From positions 186,001 to 250,000 of the forward strand of contig JAFEMH010001298.1 in NCBI GenBank assembly GCA_022495995.1: a stretch of 64,000 bases of DNA, in the 5' to 3' direction. Made by a program: the position numbers and the translations under genes. Below the pieces are notes generated by a model. It made no database searches. It was not told where the DNA came from and was given only the letters and a program-made list of their open reading frames with translations. This DNA is from Adenophora triphylla var. japonica (Eukaryota; Streptophyta; Magnoliopsida; Asterales; Campanulaceae). Each line of letters opens with the position of its first letter. Within the stretch, counting starts at the first letter, position 1. Positions 21,950-32,921 of the stretch are shown one piece after another.

Positions 21950-22190
21950 TAGGGATGGCCAAATCGTACCGGAACCGAAAAATCGAACCGAAAAACTCCG
22001 GAACCGTCATGAACCGCCACGAAACCCGGAACCGGTTTGGATAAGGGCCAGTTAAGGGTCACAAAAATGGTGAACCGGACCGGAAAAAGCCCGGAACCGG
22101 ACGAAAATTCCTTGCTTTTCAATAGAATCGGACCGGAACCGAACCGGAAAAGCCCGAAACCGGAGAAAACCGAAGAAATGGCCATCCCTA
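21950..22190. mobile_element. Short non-autonomous hAT-like element
   Basis: Ends TAGGGATGGCCA and TGGCCATCCCTA are perfect inverted copies. The interior is packed with CCGGAACCG motifs like the subterminal parts of hAT-1 and hAT-2. Flanking octamers TGATGAAT and AGATTTAT match at only five of eight bases, so the target duplication is doubtful. Confidence 0.65.
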
Positions 22191-23044
22191 AGATTTATCA
22201 CCGAAGAAATGTGATGAATCCATTATTGGATGTTGTGGCAATAAAGATCTGGCCCATTTATAAACACGAAAGTCTGGCCCGTGAGCCATCAAGGCAAGTT
22301 TGGGTTGGGTTGCCCTGGGCTGGGCTTTATGTTGTAAGCTTATCTACTTTTTGGTGTTAATATAGAGTAGTTTAGACATGGGATAAGGACAAATTTAGGG
22401 GAAAAACAATAACTTAATAAATATGTCAAATATTCTCATGAAATTGTAAAAAATAGATGTCATAAAAGAATAAAAATAATTGTGAACTTAACTAAAAGCA
22501 AATTTGAATTAAGTAAATGGTAGTCATTTTCATACAGAAATTATGAATTTAGCTAAAATAACTGTGAACTTATTTTATTTGTTTTTGGAATAAATGTTAA
22601 AAATAATTGTGAAATTCTAAAAACAACTGTGAACTTCTAAAATTTGCTCCAGATTATATGTTTATGCTACTAGTTTGATTCTTTTTAATGATACGAACAC
22701 AACGGTGGTTTCAGGTTTGTTTTTTGACGTATGGATCTTAAAATATTTCATTTTAAAGTTTTGGGGGAAAAAACAAAAGAAAGATAGAGAAAGAGAAGAG
22801 AGAAAACGCAGACAGAGAGCTGAAATTCCTTCACGCACTTCCATGTCATTTAATTGAGCTGCACAAGCGTAATTTTTATCAATTTATCAAATACACGCGT
22901 GTCCATCAATAACTAAATGACCTGTTGGTCAATTTGCAAAATATGCGTCCTTATATATATTTTTTGTTAGGGTAAGGAATGATTTAGTAGTTGCCCACAA
23001 ATTTAGTTACTGCACTAAATTAGGTATCCTGTCCAAAAAAAATA
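22191..23044. other. Intergenic stretch
   Basis: No gene is seen. Short repeats of AACTGTGAACTT occur at 22480-22640. The rest is AT-rich without structure I could recognise. Confidence 0.5.
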
Positions 23045-23331
23045 CTCCCTCCGTCCCAGCGAAAGAGCCATTTATTTCCTTTTTGGACGTCCCATTTAAA
23101 AAGCCACTTTCCCAAAAAGGAAACCTTAAATCACTATTCTCTCCACTCATTCTCTCTCCTACTTTACTTTTACACTCACAACATTCTCTTTCTTACATCA
23201 CCTCCCACTCATTCTCTCTCCTATTTAATTTTTCATACTCACAACATTTAAACTTTTTCTCTTTCCTACATCACATTTCTTATTTTGCGTGCCCGGCTAA
23301 TTTGATGGCTCTTTCGCTGGGACGGAGGGAG
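23045..23331. mobile_element. Stowaway MITE
   Basis: Ends CTCCCTCCGTCCCAGCGAAA and TTTCGCTGGGACGGAGGGAG are perfect inverted copies, flanked by TA on both sides. The interior has the ACTCACAACATT and CACTCATTCTCTCTCCTA pyrimidine-rich units found in several MITEs here. The perfect ends suggest a fairly recent insertion. Confidence 0.93.
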
Positions 23332-24134
23332 TAAGTAATATTCGATTGTTTTTGATGATCAACACACAACCCAACACACGTTAATTTTTATCAAATATTA
23401 ATATTAATTATTCAATTAAAATTCTAATTTTTTATATAAATATATTATTATTAACAATTTTTAATAGCATTAAGATGATTAAATTGTCATTTATATTTGA
23501 TCAAAGTTTGCTTGTGATAAAAAGCCAAACAAAACTATTTACTTGGGTCAGAGTAGAGATGCTCAAACGGTTCGAACCGGCGGGTCGAATCGGAACCGGA
23601 CCGAATAAAAATTGGAGGGAAATCGGATCGGACGAACCGTGAACCGGCTGAACCGGCGATTTGCCGGTCCGGTTAAGGTTCAAGATTTAAAAAACCGGTG
23701 AACCGCCGGTTCAGGAACCGGAACCGGAACCGGAACCGCCGGTTCACGAACCGGAACCGGAACCGCCAACGGCTAGATGATCTGATGCGTCCATTTCTTG
23801 ATCCGACGGTCCATGTTTAATGACCGTTAAATAACGGTCAGTGACCAAAATGTAAAAAAAAAAAATTTTTAATCGTTTTGGTCCCTAAAACGTTTTTTTT
23901 TTATTTTGGTCCCTAAAACGTTTTTTTTCTTTTCTCTCAAACCTATAAATACCCTCCCTCCCTTTATTTTTTCACTACTCTCTCTCAACTCTCAAGTCTC
24001 AAACTCTCAATTACTTACTCTCTTTCTCTCTATCTCTCAAAGACTCAAATCTCTCTCTCATCTCAATCTCTCAAGTCTCAAACTCTCAATTACTTACTCT
24101 CTTTTTCACATAAATTCATCTTTTCACCAAAAAA

Positions 24135-26369
24135 ATGTCTTCATCTCGTGGCGGCCGTGGCGATAAGGGAAAGAATGTATCAAGTTCGCATCCAATTTCC
24201 CCCCCCCCTCGATGATTCCATTTGGGGCAATCTTAATGTTCAACCTCTACCACAAGAAACGTTTAATTTGAGCGATGATGAAGTTGATACAACATTTCCA
24301 ATGGGTGATCATGGTCATACCGAAGGGAGTAACACTCAAACCACTCAAACCCAAAGTGAAGCGCGAGGGGGTGGTGGTCAAACTCAAATCCGAGGTCGAG
24401 GTCGAGGACGAGGAGGTCGAACCACGGGAAGGTCGGACATCATGACCGTGCACTTTTCAAAAGTGCCAATTGAAGGTACCAACCAATACACCGTTTCTTG
24501 CAACCATTGCCCTCAAAAATTTGCCTTTACCCATGGAGGTGGTTATGAGACATTTAAAAGACACTTGACGACAAGGCACCCGATCAAGTTGGAGATGCCC
24601 AAGATCAAACACAACTATAAGGATTTACGGGATCATCACAAGGTACGTCTTCGCAATTATTTAAATTTGATAATTCAACGTATAGAAGAGAAATGGCAAA
24701 ATATACTGCTGCTAAAGGATTACCCTTTAATTTTACTAATGATAGATTATGGTCTCATATGGCACAACTTTGTTTAAATCCCGCGGCTAAAGAAATTAAT
24801 AAAAATACAAGTACTCGTGATACTAAAGCTCAATATCTACAAGGAAAATTAACTTTAATTAATACGTTTAAAGATTTACCCCAAAAATTGTCAATATGTG
24901 CCGATATATGGAGTGACCATTGGCAAACTCATAGCTATATAGGAATTACATGTCATTGGGTTGATATTAGTTGGAAATTACAAAAACGATTAATTGCATA
25001 TAAATCTTTTGATACTGTTCATAAGCATTTCGAAAATATTTGTAGTAAAATTGCTAATGTTTTACAAGAATATGGATTAGTTCACAAAAATTTTTCAATT
25101 GGATTTGATAATGCCGCAAATAATACTGCTAGTCTACCATCACTCATTGATATTTGTCAACCATCTATTGGTGGTAAATTTTTTCATGTTAGGTGCATAT
25201 GTCATATTTTAAATTTGTGTGTGCAAGATGGTTTAACAACTTTAAAGGAACATGTAGCCCCAATTAAGGAAGTTCTTGCTTATATAATGAGAAATCATAG
25301 TGTAACAAAATTGTGGATTAGATTTTGTAAAATAAATAATATCCCACCTAAAAGATTTTCCCTAGATGTTCCAAACCGATGGAATTCCACTTATAAAATG
25401 TTATCCGAATCTTATGATTTTCGTGAACTATTGTGTCAGTTTATTCAACAAAAAGAGTATTCAACTATAATATTGCCTCATCAATGGAATATTTGTAATA
25501 ATTTAAAGAAAATTTTGAAAGTTTTTAAAGATGCTACCGTACAATTATCCGGTTCTTACTATCCCACTTCACCGTTAGTTATAGAACACGCAGCTAAAAT
25601 TAGTTACATATTTATGCATTTTAAAGATGATCAAATTTTAGGTGAATGTATTAACAAGATGAAAACAAAATGGCTTAAATATTTTTTGATCATTCCCCCA
25701 TTGTTTTTAGTAGCTAAACTATTAGATCCTAGGATAAGAGAAGATGGTTTAGAACAAATACTAGATTATTATTATAAGAATCTAATTTTCACCGGCTTTG
25801 ATTTGTTTTTAGATAGACCTATCCCAAAGGCAAAAGACGTTGTAATTGAGACTAAAAAAATTGTATATGAACTTTATAGAGAATATTATGATCTTTTTGG
25901 TAATATTGTTTATCCTCCTAGTAGTGAAAATATAGGTGGTAGTTCTCACGAAGATAGCGATCCCTTTAACTTTATAGATAATTTAATTAGTTCTAGAACT
26001 CAAAAACGTCAACGAGGTGGCTCCACTTATATTGAACTTGAAAATTATTTAACCACTTCTTTTGAGCCTATAGACGATTTTGATATTGCAAAGTAGTGGG
26101 CACGAAGGGCAAACAACTATCCTATTCTATCATTGATAGCAAAGGAGATCCTAGCCGCTCCCGCCTCAACCGTTGCCGTAGAAGAAGTATTTAGTGTAGG
26201 AGGAAATGTCTTATCCGATCGAAGGTCAAGGTTGTCTCCATATAATTTAGAATATCAAATGTTGCTCGGCGATTGGCATAGAGCCGAACTACGACTTCAA
26301 GATAAAAGAAGTAGTTCCGAGGAGGAGGAGGCCTTTAATGAAGATACATCGGGGAGCGAAGCCGAATGA
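24135..26369 (+). pseudogene. hAT-2 transposase (BED finger, hATC), broken
   Basis: Same domain order as hAT-1: Gly/Arg-rich start at ATG 24135, BED finger (CNHC with HLTTRH, about 24499-24578), RNase H-like core (KLSICADIWSDHWQ, SIGFDNAANNTASL, CHILNLCVQDGL) and hATC segment (ASTVAVEEVFSVGGNVLSDR, about 26160-26220). Three breaks are visible: a shift in the C run at 24200-24209, an indel between about 24630 and 24665, and TAG at 26094-26096 where hAT-1 has Trp. From 24693 to the TAG one frame is open for 467 codons. The tail is acidic and ends at 26367-26369. Amino-acid similarity to hAT-1 is moderate. Confidence 0.9.
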
Positions 26370-26448
26370 ACTACGCCGCTCTTTAGACTTTAGATTAGGT
26401 TAATTGTAATTTTATAGATTAGATTATAGATTAGGTTTATTTTTATTT

Positions 26449-26591
26449 AATTGTAATAGTTAGGTTGAGGTAAAGGCTCCTAAATGTCCCCCCTTATTTA
26501 TAAAAGGGTAAGGTTGGTTATCCCCCTCATTTGTAATTTTATTTTAATTAATAAAATTTAAGGGTACCGTCCCTTTTTCTTTTATATACTT
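26449..26591 (+). promoter_or_regulatory. Conserved 3' non-coding block of hAT-2
   Basis: Nearly identical to 16484-16626 of hAT-1 (about four differences in 143 bp by eye), starting AATTGTAATAGTTAGGTTGA and ending in CTTTTATATACTT. It contains AATAAAATTTAAGGG. Confidence 0.7.
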
Positions 26592-26719
26592 TCGTTTATT
26601 TTAAAAAAAGTTAAGTTTTTATATGACTTTTTTGCAAAAAATTAACTTTTTTGTAAAACTTAAACGTAAATTGTTAAGAATTTAACTTGTAATTTTTTTT
26701 TTTGAAGGACTGGACACTT

Positions 26720-26840
26720 GGGCGACCGCCCTAGTCATCTTGGGCGACCGCCCAAGCCTTTCATTTGTTTTTTTTTAAACTGGACACATGGGCGACCGCC
26801 CAAGTCATTCGGCCCTTCTTGGGCGACCGCCCAAGTCTTT
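26720..26840. repeat. GGGCGACCGCCC inverted repeats of hAT-2
   Basis: Four copies of GGGCGACCGCCC, mostly within CTTGGGCGACCGCCCAAG (8-bp arms and a 2-base spacer), lie near the right end of hAT-2. They occupy the same relative place as the GCTCGGCCGAGC cluster of hAT-1. Confidence 0.85.
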
Positions 26841-27300
26841 TTTTTTTTGAAATTAACCGGTTTAGAACCGGAACCGGAACCGTACGGCCGGTTCGGAATC
26901 GGGACCGGAACCGTGACAAATCGGGCCGATTTCGATTCAATACTTGGTGGAATCGTGAACCGCCGATTCGGAACCGGAACCGACGGTTTGAACCGGATGG
27001 GCACCTCTAGGTCAGAGGGAGGAGCATTGTATCGATTAGTGTGATTTAAATTGATCAAAATAAAATAATTTCATAAATGTTTTAATTTGACTATTACCTC
27101 ATTTTGCATTCTAAAAGAGACTATCCCTTAAGCCTATTGAAAGTCTAGTCTCACTTTTGATGAGTGCTAGTTTGAATTTTTTTGCTTCATAATTTAGGAC
27201 ATCGTAAAAATAAAATAAAAAATAAGACTACCCCTTTGAAGTGTTTTTGTTTTTGTTTTTGTTATTTTATTTTTAATTTCACCAATTAGACTCTTCTTCA

Positions 27301-28452
27301 TAGGGGTGTAAACGGTTCGGTTTAGCTCGATTTGGAGAAATTTTGAAGCTAAACCGCTAGTATTGGTTTGGAGAAATTTCAAACCGAGCTAAATCACAAA
27401 AAATTTCAAATCGAGCTAAGCTAAACCATCATGGTTCGGTTTAGCTCGGTCTAAACCGCGGTTTGATTATGCGGTTCAGACCTCGGTTCAAACCACGGTC
27501 CAAACCACATTTCAAACCAACAACTTAATTACTTTGAAGACAAATAGCAATCACCAAATAACATTCTTAAAAATATTTTTAGAGTATAATACAAATATAC
27601 TAGATAAAAATTACAAACCAACATTATCAAAAAATACGGGACATTTCTAAATTTAAGAAAATAAAACTATAAGGCAAATACCTAAAATATACAATTTGTG
27701 TGCTTTCTCCAACAGCTAGGAGAGGATGTTCAGAACATGAATTTATTAAGCAGAAGAAAATAGTTATGATTCATGTTTCAGCAACAATCTTCATATTACA
27801 AGAACGTATAATATTTTTTGTGCACGTATGGAATAGCAGAAGTTGAAGTTCCTACCAAGTGTTTGTAATATGAAAGTTGAGCCACTAACATTTGAAACCT
27901 CAGAAAGCAATTAGCCAGACTAGGATGATAAGTCCAATGATTCCGCCTCCTACCATCAGCTTCATTTGAAGGTTCTGTAGCCACATCTTTCGTCTCAGTT
28001 GCCTTCATTTGAAGGTTCTGTAGCCACATCTTTGGTGAAATGAAATGAAATCTGAATAAGAGTGAGGAGGAGGCGGATGATATCTAATTATCTTATTTAG
28101 GGTTTTGAGAAAATGAAGGGTTTAGATTAATTTTATTATGAATGGATGGACAGGATTAAAATTTAAGTTAGCTCGGTTTCATAGCTCGGTTCCATAGCTC
28201 GGCTTGATAGCTCAGTTTCATAGCTCGGTTTGACGGTTCGGTTCCATAGCTCAGTTTAACGGCTTCAACGGTTTAGCTCGGTTCGGCTCGGTTCGGCTTG
28301 GTGCACTCAGACCGCAAGCTAAATCGAACCGACCGGTTTGGGAATTTTTCAAACCGAACTAAATCACATAAAATTAAAAATCGAGCTAAACCACGTGATT
28401 TAGCTCGATTCGATTTTAAACCGCAATTTGAGCTAAACCACTTACACCCCTA
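27301..28452. mobile_element. Non-autonomous hAT with probable captured gene end
   Basis: Ends TAGGGGTGTAAACGGTT and, on the right, ACCACTTACACCCCTA. A perfect 8-bp duplication CTTCTTCA flanks it at 27293-27300 and 28453-28460. Subterminal regions repeat GGTTTAGCTCG and GAGCTAAACC motifs. There is no transposase. The middle contains a minus-strand segment that looks like the last exon and 3' UTR of a SNARE gene. Confidence 0.93.
27720..28035 (-). pseudogene. SNARE-like C-terminal fragment carried by the hAT element
   Basis: On the minus strand, about 27998-27910 reads KMWLQNLQMK followed by a hydrophobic run MVGGGIIGLIILVWLIAF and a stop. This is the shape of a tail-anchor of R-SNARE (VAMP-type) proteins, whose juxtamembrane part often contains KMWxQN. 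The sequence after the stop runs to an AATAAA near 27740-27750 on the minus strand and looks like a 3' UTR. A 43-bp unit is duplicated (27961-28003 and 28004 onward), repeating the KMWLQN part. No SNARE coiled coil is present, so it cannot work as a SNARE. The family call is tentative. Confidence 0.45.
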
Positions 28453-28776
28453 CTTCTTCATTTCCAGGCCCCTTCACCAATCTTTCTCTAAAGTCTGAAT
28501 ACTAGAAGTCATAGAATACTTTCTTAAACACTAAACTATTAGTACAACTGAGTGTAAGAAGCCCGAGGTAAATCATTAATGCACAGTGGTGAAACTAGGA
28601 TTTAAGGTCTGGGTCAAATTTTTTCGTAACAAAAAATTATTAAAATTTCGTTATTAAAGACAAAAATAATTATTGAAACAAAAAAGTCAAATTTCATGAT
28701 CTTGGATAATAAGAAGAGTGTTTACGATGTAAACTTTATATTGATGGTCTTCTATTCTTCATCTTTTTAAAATACA

Positions 28777-29640
28777 TCATAATATCTTCGTTTTCAATCT
28801 TTTGAAAACCTCATCCTCTATAAATAACATCAAACAATCGTTCAACCAAGCATCTCCCATTTTGTTACGTAGAGGTGTCTTAATGAGCTTCATCGCGAAA
28901 AATACTCTCTCAACGGTTGCCGTTGCGACAGGCAAAAGTAATGCAAGTTTGAGTAGTAAATAAACTAAAGAATAAACAATATCCTTTTTCTTTGCCACCA
29001 TCATTTCAACAAGCTCACCAATCCGCTCCACATCATCAGCAAATTCAAGATAGCTACGCATATCCATAATGTATGTTTCAAGTTCATTTGAAAGATCACC
29101 GCGTTCTCTTTCTGAAATGTCTGACGGATAAAATTTGACAATTTGAATCAATCTACATTTATCGAAAGCAGAGAAGGAATTTTTTGGATCAAGTGAGGCA
29201 ACACAAAGAAGCAAATCCACATTAGTCTTGTCAAAACGACTATTCAACTCTAGTTGATGATCAATCACGGTGTTAAACAGTTCAACACGATAACGGTGCA
29301 AGTTGGTGATTCCATGACCTCCACGTCGTGATCTCCCCGGCACTGCAAATATATCTTCCATATTCAATACCGCTATGTCGTGTTTCTCATTGAATTCACT
29401 AGATGACTTCAATAAATCCTCTCAACCATCTTCCATCATTTTCTCTAGTCGGGTTCTTGACACGGTAACAAGAGAGATGACATTTACAATATTATGATCA
29501 TGCTTTTGTAACGCCATTGACAAATGATTCGTGATTGCTAAAACATCTTTCATCAAGTGCAATAGAAACACAAACTCAAATTGGTGAATGACAAATCTAA
29601 GAGTTTTTGCCTCGGTCTTATTCGCCTCAAATTGCTAAAA
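28777..29640 (-). pseudogene. hAT transposase C-terminal part (TTF-type/Tip100-like)
   Basis: The open part, 212 codons from 29412 down to 28777, contains the hAT dimerisation segment near its end (LLPVATATVERVFFAMKLIK followed by NKMGDAWLNDCL). Upstream on the minus strand the frame continues through FVIHQFEFVFLLHLMKDVLA, interrupted by a TGA at about 29423. The zinc finger and catalytic N-terminus are not recognisable. It differs from the BED-type hAT-1 and hAT-2 transposases and belongs to the group annotated in plants as zinc finger MYM-type or TTF-type hAT proteins. Confidence 0.8.
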
Positions 29641-30126
29641 AATCATACTAATCATATAAATATAAATAAGACTATAGTTCAAAGTTTCTAACCTCCGGTA
29701 CAGAGCCTCGTTGGATTTAGAGCCCGAAGTAGTCGGTCCACGCGATCTCTTCAAATCTTGAGGCGGAGGTCCCATTTGGAAACCAATCCGAAATCCCAAA
29801 CTGATTTTAAAATTAAACAGAATGTTAAATATGCGTAAATAAGAATTCAATAATCATATACATATTACACACACTAGTACATATGGAATTTCAGCCATTA
29901 TTTAGAAAATACGGAGAATTAAACAGAATGTTAAAATTATACAAAATGTTAAAACTGCTCTTTTAAAATTAAACAGGATGTTAGAAATTTAGGGGATTTG
30001 AGATTTCAAAAAGAGTTTTCAATATTAAAACCCTAATTTGTTAGAAATTTAGAAATTTAGGGGATTTGAGATTTCGAAAAGAGTTTTCAATAATAAAACC
30101 CTAATTTGTTAGGGATTTAGTTAGGG

Positions 30127-30227
<101 letters not shown>

Positions 30228-30643
30228 GTCGATGAAAGGAGAGAATCGAAATACCTTGGCAAAACTAGTGCGGCGGCCGGCGGTGGCTTTCGTCTTCTTC
30301 GTCTCTTCTTCAGTTCGTCTCTTCGTCCAGGGGCGGAACTATGGCAACTCGCAATTCAACAATAACGTGAACTGAGAAGTGAAAAATTAACCCTTGCCTT
30401 GTGTGGATTGAGTTTATATAGTGAGTTATTTATGTAAATATTGAGGGGGTTACTTGTATTTTTTCAGTGGGGTTAAGTGTCTAATCTCATAAATGTATAA
30501 GGGGGTAAAGTGGCAAAAACGAAAAACTCAGGCAATCCATTAACCCCCCTCTATAACATAGTTCCACCCATCTTATTGCATATCAATATTTTATGACCAT
30601 TAGAGTTCCTAACTCTTGACACACAATATATAATTCACCATGA

Positions 30644-32115
30644 CAGATCCGTCCCAATAAGTTTTGAGGCCCTGTGCTAATATAAATAATGGGCTCTTAA
30701 TATATATAAAAATACACAACTTAAATATTTTATTTAAAAAAAAAACATCTTTCGGACACTCTTTGAAGCAAAATCATCAATCAATTCTTCGTATTCTACA
30801 CTTTTCAAGAGCTCATTCTCAATCGCTATCATCGCTAATCCATTAAGTCTTTTTTGTAACATTGTATCCCTCTAACCTTTTAATAATATTTTAATTAATT
30901 TCCTTATTAAACTTATAATTTAACTAATCCTAACTAACTTTGATTATCTTTTTATTTGTGTTTTATTGTATTTTCTCTTTTGTGTAACCTTAATGTTTGT
31001 TCTAAGAAGCAGTTTTCTACTACAATATCCAATTTTTAATATAAAAGAAATAAAATTTTCGTCGGGTGTAATGCTAGTTGATTTAACATGAAAGTGGAAA
31101 ATCCCAAACTGCATCAGTCATCTAGATGCAGAAGGTCAAAGATTGGTACAACAATATATGGATCTTCCTAGTATTTGATTAAACATGTAAATGTAGTACT
31201 CAAAATACACAAGAGGGGTGTCATTTTAGTTGAGAGAATAGAACTTACTAAGCACACTCATTGAGTTTCCCGAGGTTCTGATTTTCCAAAATTGCCAGAA
31301 TCAAACTCTTATTGTCATCAAGACACTGCATGAAGCATAAAAAATCATTATTCAAGAAAGATAAACGAACACAAAAACTACCAGATATGGATCATACAAA
31401 CTTTCCTTTAAAAAAGTTCTTTGAATCATTATTGAAAAAGTAAAACACAGGAGTAGGAGTGTCGACATACTGAAACAAGGGCACCTCAAGATAAAACCAA
31501 CCAGTAGCACACACTTATACTAAAACAAGGTATTAAATTCCATCCATCAAAGTTGGTACCATTACTGACCCACAGGCCATAAGGCGCAAGGCAGCAGCCG
31601 GCAAGGCCACAAATACAATCTCTTCAGACTCTCACGGGCATTTTAACAAACACATAGTCTGCATCAACTGATGGACAATGAAATGGGTGATCAGAGAAGT
31701 AAACGCCAACGGGAATTGCATAATTGACAATTGCACAGAAGAAATTGATCGGAGAAGAAAAGAAATTGATCGGAGAAGAAAACAAGAAAAGTGATTTCCC
31801 TAAATTACGATTGTGAGTAATTTCGAGATTATTGGATTTTACTATTGTTTTGCAATCGTCGTCGCCTCTTCAATTCAATCAAGCCGCAATTTTCGAGTTG
31901 CCGTTTGATCTTTTTGCGTAATTTTCGAGCCATGAATCTTCCCTTTTTTTTTTTTTTTGGCGATCGGCGTTGCTCTTCTTTGTTTGCATTTGCGTTCTTC
32001 TCTGCTGGTGTTGGTTTTGGGCTATGTAGTATTGGGTTGGGGGAAATTTTGGAGCCCTAGAAAAAAATGGGCCCTGTGCTGTTGACCCTTTTGCACAACC
32101 CAATAGCCGGCCCTG
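30644..32115. mobile_element. Non-autonomous hAT element with target duplication
   Basis: The left end CAGATCCGTCCC and the reverse complement of the right end, CAGGGCCGGCTA, share CAG..CCG.C. GGCCCTGTGCT occurs near both ends in inverse relation to the terminal CAGGGCC. A perfect 8-bp duplication CACCATGA flanks it at 30636-30643 and 32116-32123. No transposase remains in 1472 bp, only AT-rich filler and a short leader-like stretch at 31.8-32.0 kb. Confidence 0.8.
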
Positions 32116-32173
32116 CACCATGATAAAAAAACAAATTTCATTAGTAGAAAACAGACAACATAAAGTTAAAAAT

Positions 32174-32921
32174 TGCCCTCGTTTTTTGTATTTATTGATA
32201 TTTCACTATTGATGTGTTCAAGTCGGTTCAAAAATTACAATTCAAAGCAATGAGAATTTAGCCCTCCATTAAAATAAAAAACTTCAATCTTTGTTTCTAG
32301 AAAAACTAATGAAAGAGATGATAACCCTAAAATAATGACAAGAGGTAGTATTTATACCTACTACCTAAAACCTAGTTTAAAAAGGAAAAGAAAATAAATT
32401 AAAAATATTAAAAATTACAAAAATCCCCTCTGCCTGTTGCCAGCCCGCTTGGGGCACGACTCGTCCTCCCAGGCACGAGTCGTGCCTTCTCCTTCAGCAC
32501 ATGGTCACGAGTCGTGACCTACAGGACGACTCGTCCCTAAAAACATGCACTCTGCTACAGTCGTCCCCCCTTTGGGGGAATAGTTAGGCATGTTGGGGAC
32601 GACTCGTCCCCTGGCCTAAAATCTCAGATTTCTTCAGTTTTCTCCTGACTCTTCGACTCGCTTCAGGACTTCTTCGGTTGACTTTGAATTGACTTTATTG
32701 ACTTTCATGGGTGCATAACTGATGATCTTGAGCTTCTTTGAGAACCAAACACGATTACAAAATAAACTCTCTAAATTTCTCTAAAATCACATGGTTTCTC
32801 TCATAATCCTCACAATACATAAAATCACTCAAATTACATCAAACCTATACTAAATACATGTAAATATGAAAATAAAAGAACGGAAAACATAGAAATTAGA
32901 TGGTATAAATCCGTCATATCA
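32174..32921 (-). mobile_element. Probable solo LTR with palindromic U3
   Basis: Read on the minus strand it runs from TGATATGACGGATTTATACC (32921) to GAGGGCA (32174). It has a GTATAAATACTACC TATA-like box at about 32358-32345 and CAATAAATAC near 32205. Flanks are AAAAT on the left and AAAAG on the right, four of five bases. No primer-binding site or coding sequence adjoins it, so I read it as a solo LTR, with moderate certainty. Confidence 0.5.
32451..32611 (-). promoter_or_regulatory. Array of ACGA-N-TCGT inverted repeats in the LTR
   Basis: Four clean copies have matching arms: GGCACGA/TCGTGCC at 32472-32486, GGTCACGA/TCGTGACC at 32503-32519, GGACGA/TCGTCC at 32524-32536 and GGGGACGA/TCGTCCCC at 32595-32611, each with one central base. 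Weaker copies lie at 32453 and 32567. They are upstream of the TATA-like box on the minus strand, where U3 control sites would be. Confidence 0.75.

Larger units (their letters stand above)
23554..27009 (+). mobile_element. hAT transposon with terminal repeats and target duplication (hAT-2)
   Basis: The element is 3456 bp, with ends TAGAGATGCTCA and TGGGCACCTCTA. It is flanked by the perfect 8-bp duplication GGTCAGAG (23546-23553 and 27010-27017). Subterminal AACCGG repeats lie on both sides, and TTGGGCGACCGCCCAAG inverted repeats on the right. It contains a transposase relic related to that of hAT-1. Confidence 0.95.
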
